DNA from: Sulfuricurvum sp.
GTDB lineage: Bacteria; Campylobacterota; Campylobacteria; Campylobacterales; Sulfurimonadaceae
NCBI GenBank assembly: GCA_030694265.1
Contig: JAUXYP010000002.1
Coordinates: 1 to 64,000, forward strand
Length of the DNA stretch: 64,000 nucleotides
Direction of reading: 5' to 3'
Shown here: piece by piece, positions 60,402 through 64,000 of the stretch
How positions within the stretch are numbered: the first letter of the stretch is position 1
Layout: each line of letters starts with the position of its first letter
Notes under the pieces: generated by a model
Database searches by the model: none
Told to the model about the DNA's origin: nothing
What the model saw: the letters and a program-made list of their open reading frames with translations, nothing else
Translations under genes and position numbers: made by a program

Positions 60402-62168
60402 CTATCTCGTTAACTTTAAAATTATATTTTCTAAAATGCACTTGTCTCCTATCGCCTTATTGATAAAAGACTTTCTTGCTTTTTGTGTATTCTCGGACAT
60501 CCACCAATCCAAAGGATCATGTTCTATTTCCATTAGAAAAAGTGCAGCTTTGATAGGATCAGCATGAAGAATATTTGCCTCTATTAATTCACTAAAAAAT
60601 TCGGCACCAGATTTTGAAAAATAGGCATTCTGGTTTAAAAAAACAAGAGTAGGAATATTATTCATAAGTGCTTCCAGATAACCACTCCCAATATAGTCAA
60701 TTATTACAAGTTTAGAACTCGACATTGCGTCAAGGCCACTATATACGCCTGTATCATCGTGCATTAAATCAGTATATGGTTTTAATATAGCTTTTTGATT
60801 ATAAGTAGCGATGTCTTTTACTTTCATTATTGGTGCCATTCTGTAAATCATTCTAGAAAAAATATTTTTGTCTAATGAAGAAAAAAAACTTTTTTGAAAT
60901 TCAAAGGTATATTTTGAGTCTTCACCCATGAAAAAATTATCATGAAAATAATTAGTTCTTTTTGCGTAGATTGGCGCTGTCATATAAAGTATCTTATCCT
61001 TATATTCTTTTAGATCTTTTGGATTGTTTGTTGTGTCATTTAAAAGCCCTGCTGGAGTTAGTTTGAAATTTTGGTCAAGTTGTTTATCATACCACCCAAT
61101 TGTCAGATATTCATCACATAAATCTAATGTTTCTTTAAACTCACTATTTTCAAAAATATGAGTCATTCCCCTATGCTCTGAATTGATAAACTTTACATTA
61201 TTTTCTTTTTGTAAATGAGCGATTAAAAAAGACATCGCATTATTACTAATCCAGAGTTCACTTATGACATATTTTGCTGATGAATATTGTTTCGCTTGCT
61301 TCTCATAATATGTGGCTGCTTGAAGATAATTTTCAATAAAGATATTAGGGAAGAAACTTTCAGTTGTTTTAAAAAAGAATTTATCAAATTTGTCAAAGTC
61401 ATTTTGCCATGACGATAGAAGCTGTCTTTTTTCTGTTGAGAGATTTGAATTGATAAGATCTAATGGTTGCATGTTATGAAGAAAAATTTTAAATTTACTT
61501 TTAAATATCAAGCTATGAATTCTAGAAGATGCATAGCCCACTCCTAGCAATATTACATTTGGTTTAAGGATTGACATCTTGCTATAAACATAATAGATTA
61601 TTTGTTTCACTAAAGATGGATGGGGCTCATTTATAGATGATCGGTACTTTTTTAGATCAATCAATTTTTTTTTGTCATCAACTGAACTTGGGTAATAGAA
61701 GTTTACGTATATCGCGAATAATTGCTCATTAGCAATATCGCTATAAGATAAATAAGTCCGCAAATCTTCTAAGTCCATTGGTGTATAAAAATCCGAATTA
61801 TCTAAAAGATAAAAATCGTGATTGTCGTGATCAAATCTCTCCTCAACTTGATTGTAAAATTCATAGACTAAAGAAATATATCTTTTTAATCCACGATAAA
61901 ATGTTTGCTTCCAATACTTGTCACTATTTGAAATATTATGTATTTGATTTAACCGCTCAGATAATATTTTTACATACCTTTTGTGCCGAGTTATAATGTT
62001 TTGTTCATATTCTACCCAATCAGTTAATGAGTTTCTTGGGCAATTATGTAATTTATCCACTTGTAATTCAGGATTATTAAGAGCTATAAAGTTATCTAAA
62101 ACTGCCGTCTTCCTATTAATATCACTTGGCTTAGATAGAGAAGACACTACGAAGTGCTTTTTAAGCAT
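60402..62168 (-). CDS. LIC12162-like putative transferase
   Basis: A 588-residue cytoplasmic protein. The N-terminal segment (LSERLNQIHN, then SDKYWKQTFYRGL) and the C-terminal segment (VIIDYIGSGYLEALMNNIPTLVFLN, FFSELIEANILHADPIKAA, PLDWWMSE) match what I recall of the LIC12162 transferase family of surface-sugar loci, whose substrate is unknown. The C-terminal half looks like a GT-B donor domain. The gene is AT-rich and carries an A9 run on the coding strand (61665-61673 as T on +). Its start overlaps the next gene by 8 bases. Confidence 0.6.
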   Translation of the reverse strand: MLKKHFVVSSLSKPSDINRKTAVLDNFIALNNPELQVDKLHNCPRNSLTDWVEYEQNIITRHKRYVKILSERLNQIHNISNSDKYWKQTFYRGLKRYISLVYEFYNQVEERFDHDNHDFYLLDNSDFYTPMDLEDLRTYLSYSDIANEQLFAIYVNFYYPSSVDDKKKLIDLKKYRSSINEPHPSLVKQIIYYVYSKMSILKPNVILLGVGYASSRIHSLIFKSKFKIFLHNMQPLDLINSNLSTEKRQLLSSWQNDFDKFDKFFFKTTESFFPNIFIENYLQAATYYEKQAKQYSSAKYVISELWISNNAMSFLIAHLQKENNVKFINSEHRGMTHIFENSEFKETLDLCDEYLTIGWYDKQLDQNFKLTPAGLLNDTTNNPKDLKEYKDKILYMTAPIYAKRTNYFHDNFFMGEDSKYTFEFQKSFFSSLDKNIFSRMIYRMAPIMKVKDIATYNQKAILKPYTDLMHDDTGVYSGLDAMSSSKLVIIDYIGSGYLEALMNNIPTLVFLNQNAYFSKSGAEFFSELIEANILHADPIKAALFLMEIEHDPLDWWMSENTQKARKSFINKAIGDKCILENIILKLTR

Positions 62169-63186
62169 TATTTAACTTCTCATTCAGATTTTGATAATCT
62201 TTTACTTGCCCAATATCTATCCAGTCTTCAATGATTTCATAACTCTTTATTATTTTATTCTCACGCTTCAAAGCGTCAAAAAGACTTGGCAAATCGAAAA
62301 ATTCATTTTTAGGAATATAGCTTAGTACCTGAGGATCAAGTATATAAATTCCAGTATTAATAAAAAAATCTCTAATTGGTTTTTCTTGCATATTTACTAT
62401 ATTGTTTTCCTTGTCTACTTCTATCACACCATAAGGTATTTGGTGACTATGTTTCACTATACACATTGTTGCTAGTGATTTACTTGTATCATGAAAATTC
62501 AGTAATGATAGGTAATTCATTGAGGATAGTACATCACCATTTACGACAAAAAATGATTCTTGTAAATCGCTATTTATTAAGCTTAACGCTCCTCCTGTTC
62601 CAAGCCTTTTCGTTTCTTCAGTATATTCTATCTCTATTCCAAAGTCACGGCCATCTTTAAAATAGCTTTTAATAACTTCAGATTTATAATTCACACTTAA
62701 TATAAATTTGTGAAATCCGTGATGTGTAAACATATTTATTATATGCTCTAACATAGGTTTATTGCCAACTTTAAGCATTGGTTTAGGAATGTCTTTTGTA
62801 AGATCACCGAGTCTTGTCCCAAGGCCACCTGCCATAATAACAACCCTATTCGGCCTACTTGAAATATCTTCTAAACATATAAAGTCAACAAGTTTATTAT
62901 TTTCATCAACTAGCGGGGCATGTCTTCTATGATTATTTTGTAGAGCTTTTAAAGCAGTTGCCTTACTCATTGAACTATTTAATATAAAAGGTGTTCTGTT
63001 TATAATTGAATCCAGGTTTAGTGTTTTATTAAGTACCGCTTTTCTTATATCATAATCAGTGATTAGTCCTATAAAGTTGTTGTATGTGTCGACAACTGGC
63101 AAACCAAAAATATTATTTTTATCCAATAGTTCTATTGCCTCTTCCAAGGTGGTTTTCTCACTAAGGATTAATTGATTATATTTCAT
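62161..63186 (-). CDS. CBS-domain nucleotidyltransferase (PtmE-like)
   Basis: A 341-residue fusion: two CBS motifs (about 1-112) then a sugar-phosphate nucleotidyltransferase with MAGGLGTRLGDLTKDIPKPML at 118-138, NGDVLSS (metal Asp), and EDWIDIGQVKDY. The architecture is that of C. jejuni PtmE, a glucosamine-1-phosphate guanylyltransferase that opens legionaminic acid synthesis. The CBS pair may sense adenine nucleotides. It lies 9 bases after the WbpG-like gene, which supports a nonulosonate-type or acetamidino-sugar locus continuing to the right. Confidence 0.82.
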   Translation of the reverse strand: MKYNQLILSEKTTLEEAIELLDKNNIFGLPVVDTYNNFIGLITDYDIRKAVLNKTLNLDSIINRTPFILNSSMSKATALKALQNNHRRHAPLVDENNKLVDFICLEDISSRPNRVVIMAGGLGTRLGDLTKDIPKPMLKVGNKPMLEHIINMFTHHGFHKFILSVNYKSEVIKSYFKDGRDFGIEIEYTEETKRLGTGGALSLINSDLQESFFVVNGDVLSSMNYLSLLNFHDTSKSLATMCIVKHSHQIPYGVIEVDKENNIVNMQEKPIRDFFINTGIYILDPQVLSYIPKNEFFDLPSLFDALKRENKIIKSYEIIEDWIDIGQVKDYQNLNEKLNNA

Positions 63187-63195
63187 AGTTTTTAC

Positions 63196-64000
63196 TTAGT
63201 TCCCTTTAATTTTATTAATATAGCCCTTATCAAATAAGAGAAATTTATCTTCATTTAAACTTGCACGAGAATTGATTGTATATTCTTTTTGACTGAGAAT
63301 AGATGAAATATTCTTTACATCTTCTTTTAAAGGCATTTTTAGAGTAGGTTCATTCAAGTTTAATCTTGCTAGTTTATTAAATGGCTTTAGTTTATCCAAA
63401 AACTCTTTCTCTGAAAGACCACTCCAATCTAAAAACTTGTTTAAATATTTAGGGGGAACAAGCTGATAACTGTCAATCAAGTTTAACCCATCTTGTCTGC
63501 TTAAATGATTTAATCTTATTTCTCTAGTAACATGATCAGTCACTTTCCCAAATCCATGTTTTATAAATTTAATATAATCATGTAAATCTGAGTACATAAA
63601 GCAATCTACATTGTCATATGGATTGAATGTTCTTGTTTGCAACATAGTTTCATAATTATATTTTGCTATCATCTCTTCATGCTGTAGTTTAGAATCCCAT
63701 CTTATATAATTGCCAAGATAAATACCTCTAACTCCAATAGTTTCGATCTCTTTGTCTGATGGATAAAAATGCTTGGCCATATCCCGCTCACATATTTCAT
63801 CTTTTTCTGAAATTATATCTTCAGCTTCATAGCCCATCAAATCATGTTCTTTACGATACTTTCTGGTCATCTCCACTTCATCTGTATGGGAAAACATTCC
63901 GACTTGATCTATGCCTTGATGAACACCCCAAATAATTAGTGGAATTTTAAGCTTGACTGCAATTTGAACAGGAAATGTGGTACTTCCTAGGTGATTATGC
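63196..64000 (-). CDS. N-acetyl sugar amidotransferase (WbpG/PseA/PtmG-like), 5' end outside the window
   Basis: The frame stays open to the window edge, giving the last 267 residues of a protein usually about 380 long. The segment IPLIIWGVHQGIDQVGMFSHTDEVE followed by MTRKYRKEHDLMGYEAED is the hallmark of WbpG-type ATP-dependent amidotransferases, which turn an N-acetyl group into an acetamidino group. The ATG at 63897 is internal, since conserved sequence continues before it. The partner glutaminase (HisH-like) and synthase (HisF-like) are not visible. Confidence 0.8.
   Translation of the reverse strand, partial: HNHLGSTTFPVQIAVKLKIPLIIWGVHQGIDQVGMFSHTDEVEMTRKYRKEHDLMGYEAEDIISEKDEICERDMAKHFYPSDKEIETIGVRGIYLGNYIRWDSKLQHEEMIAKYNYETMLQTRTFNPYDNVDCFMYSDLHDYIKFIKHGFGKVTDHVTREIRLNHLSRQDGLNLIDSYQLVPPKYLNKFLDWSGLSEKEFLDKLKPFNKLARLNLNEPTLKMPLKEDVKNISSILSQKEYTINSRASLNEDKFLLFDKGYINKIKGN

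Overview
The window reads as chromosome of a sulfur-oxidising Campylobacterota (Sulfuricurvum/Sulfurimonas-like). This rests on a soxCDYZ cluster, a Campylobacter-type PglB oligosaccharyltransferase with a WWDYG motif, PtmE/WbpG-like surface-sugar genes, T-rich promoters of TATAAT type, and many GGDEF/PAS signalling proteins. No lineage was tested computationally. No insertion sequence, integrase, CRISPR array or rRNA was seen.

Left part (1-9.3 kb, + strand): the end of an outer-membrane beta-barrel gene, a DUF302-like exported protein plus a lipoprotein, an orphan RelE/ParE-like gene, then soxC-soxD-soxY-soxZ, a thioredoxin-like protein, a MOSC-domain protein and two more DUF302-like exported paralogues. 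SoxCD is a molybdenum/haem sulfane dehydrogenase acting on sulfur carried by SoxYZ. The MOSC protein, and moaC and mobA just to the right, fit its molybdenum cofactor need.

Middle part (9.3-29.3 kb): a leftward operon leuC-DUF2780-mobA-moaC-DUF493-unknown; arsC; an M15 peptidase; two related PAS-GGDEF cyclases; an RMD1-family protein and two possible replication-associated genes; a histidine kinase and response regulator pair; an unknown protein with a possible nuclease-like core; an MBL-fold hydrolase; a tRNA block (Gly, Leu, Cys, Ser) and ilvD; and a membrane GGDEF-EAL protein.

Right part (29.3-64 kb): an almost gap-free leftward run of surface-glycan genes, visibly AT-richer from about 34 kb on. 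From right to left (direction of transcription) it holds an N-acetyl sugar amidotransferase (partial), a CBS-nucleotidyltransferase (PtmE-like), a LIC12162-like transferase, a flippase, a module resembling the Campylobacter jejuni phosphoramidate pathway, glycosyltransferases, a Gtr-like set (gtrB, gtrA, membrane protein), a ketoisomerase, UDP-L-sugar genes (FnlA, CapF-like, FnlC, RmlD-like), ligase/polymerase-like genes, Wzx, a WbuB-like transferase, and a terminal block (epimerase, phosphoglycosyl transferase, PglB, FlaA1/PglF-like dehydratase).

The most notable system is 51.1-58.9 kb. It has likely homologues of Cj1415 (CDP-phosphoramidate kinase), Cj1416 (phosphoglutamine cytidylyltransferase), Cj1417 (gamma-glutamyl-CDP-amidate hydrolase), Cj1418 (glutamine kinase) and a Cj1419/Cj1420-type methyltransferase. 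With them are a CysQ-like phosphatase and a CDP-alcohol phosphotransferase. This suggests phosphoramidate decoration of a surface polysaccharide in an environmental organism, with a different transferase from C. jejuni.
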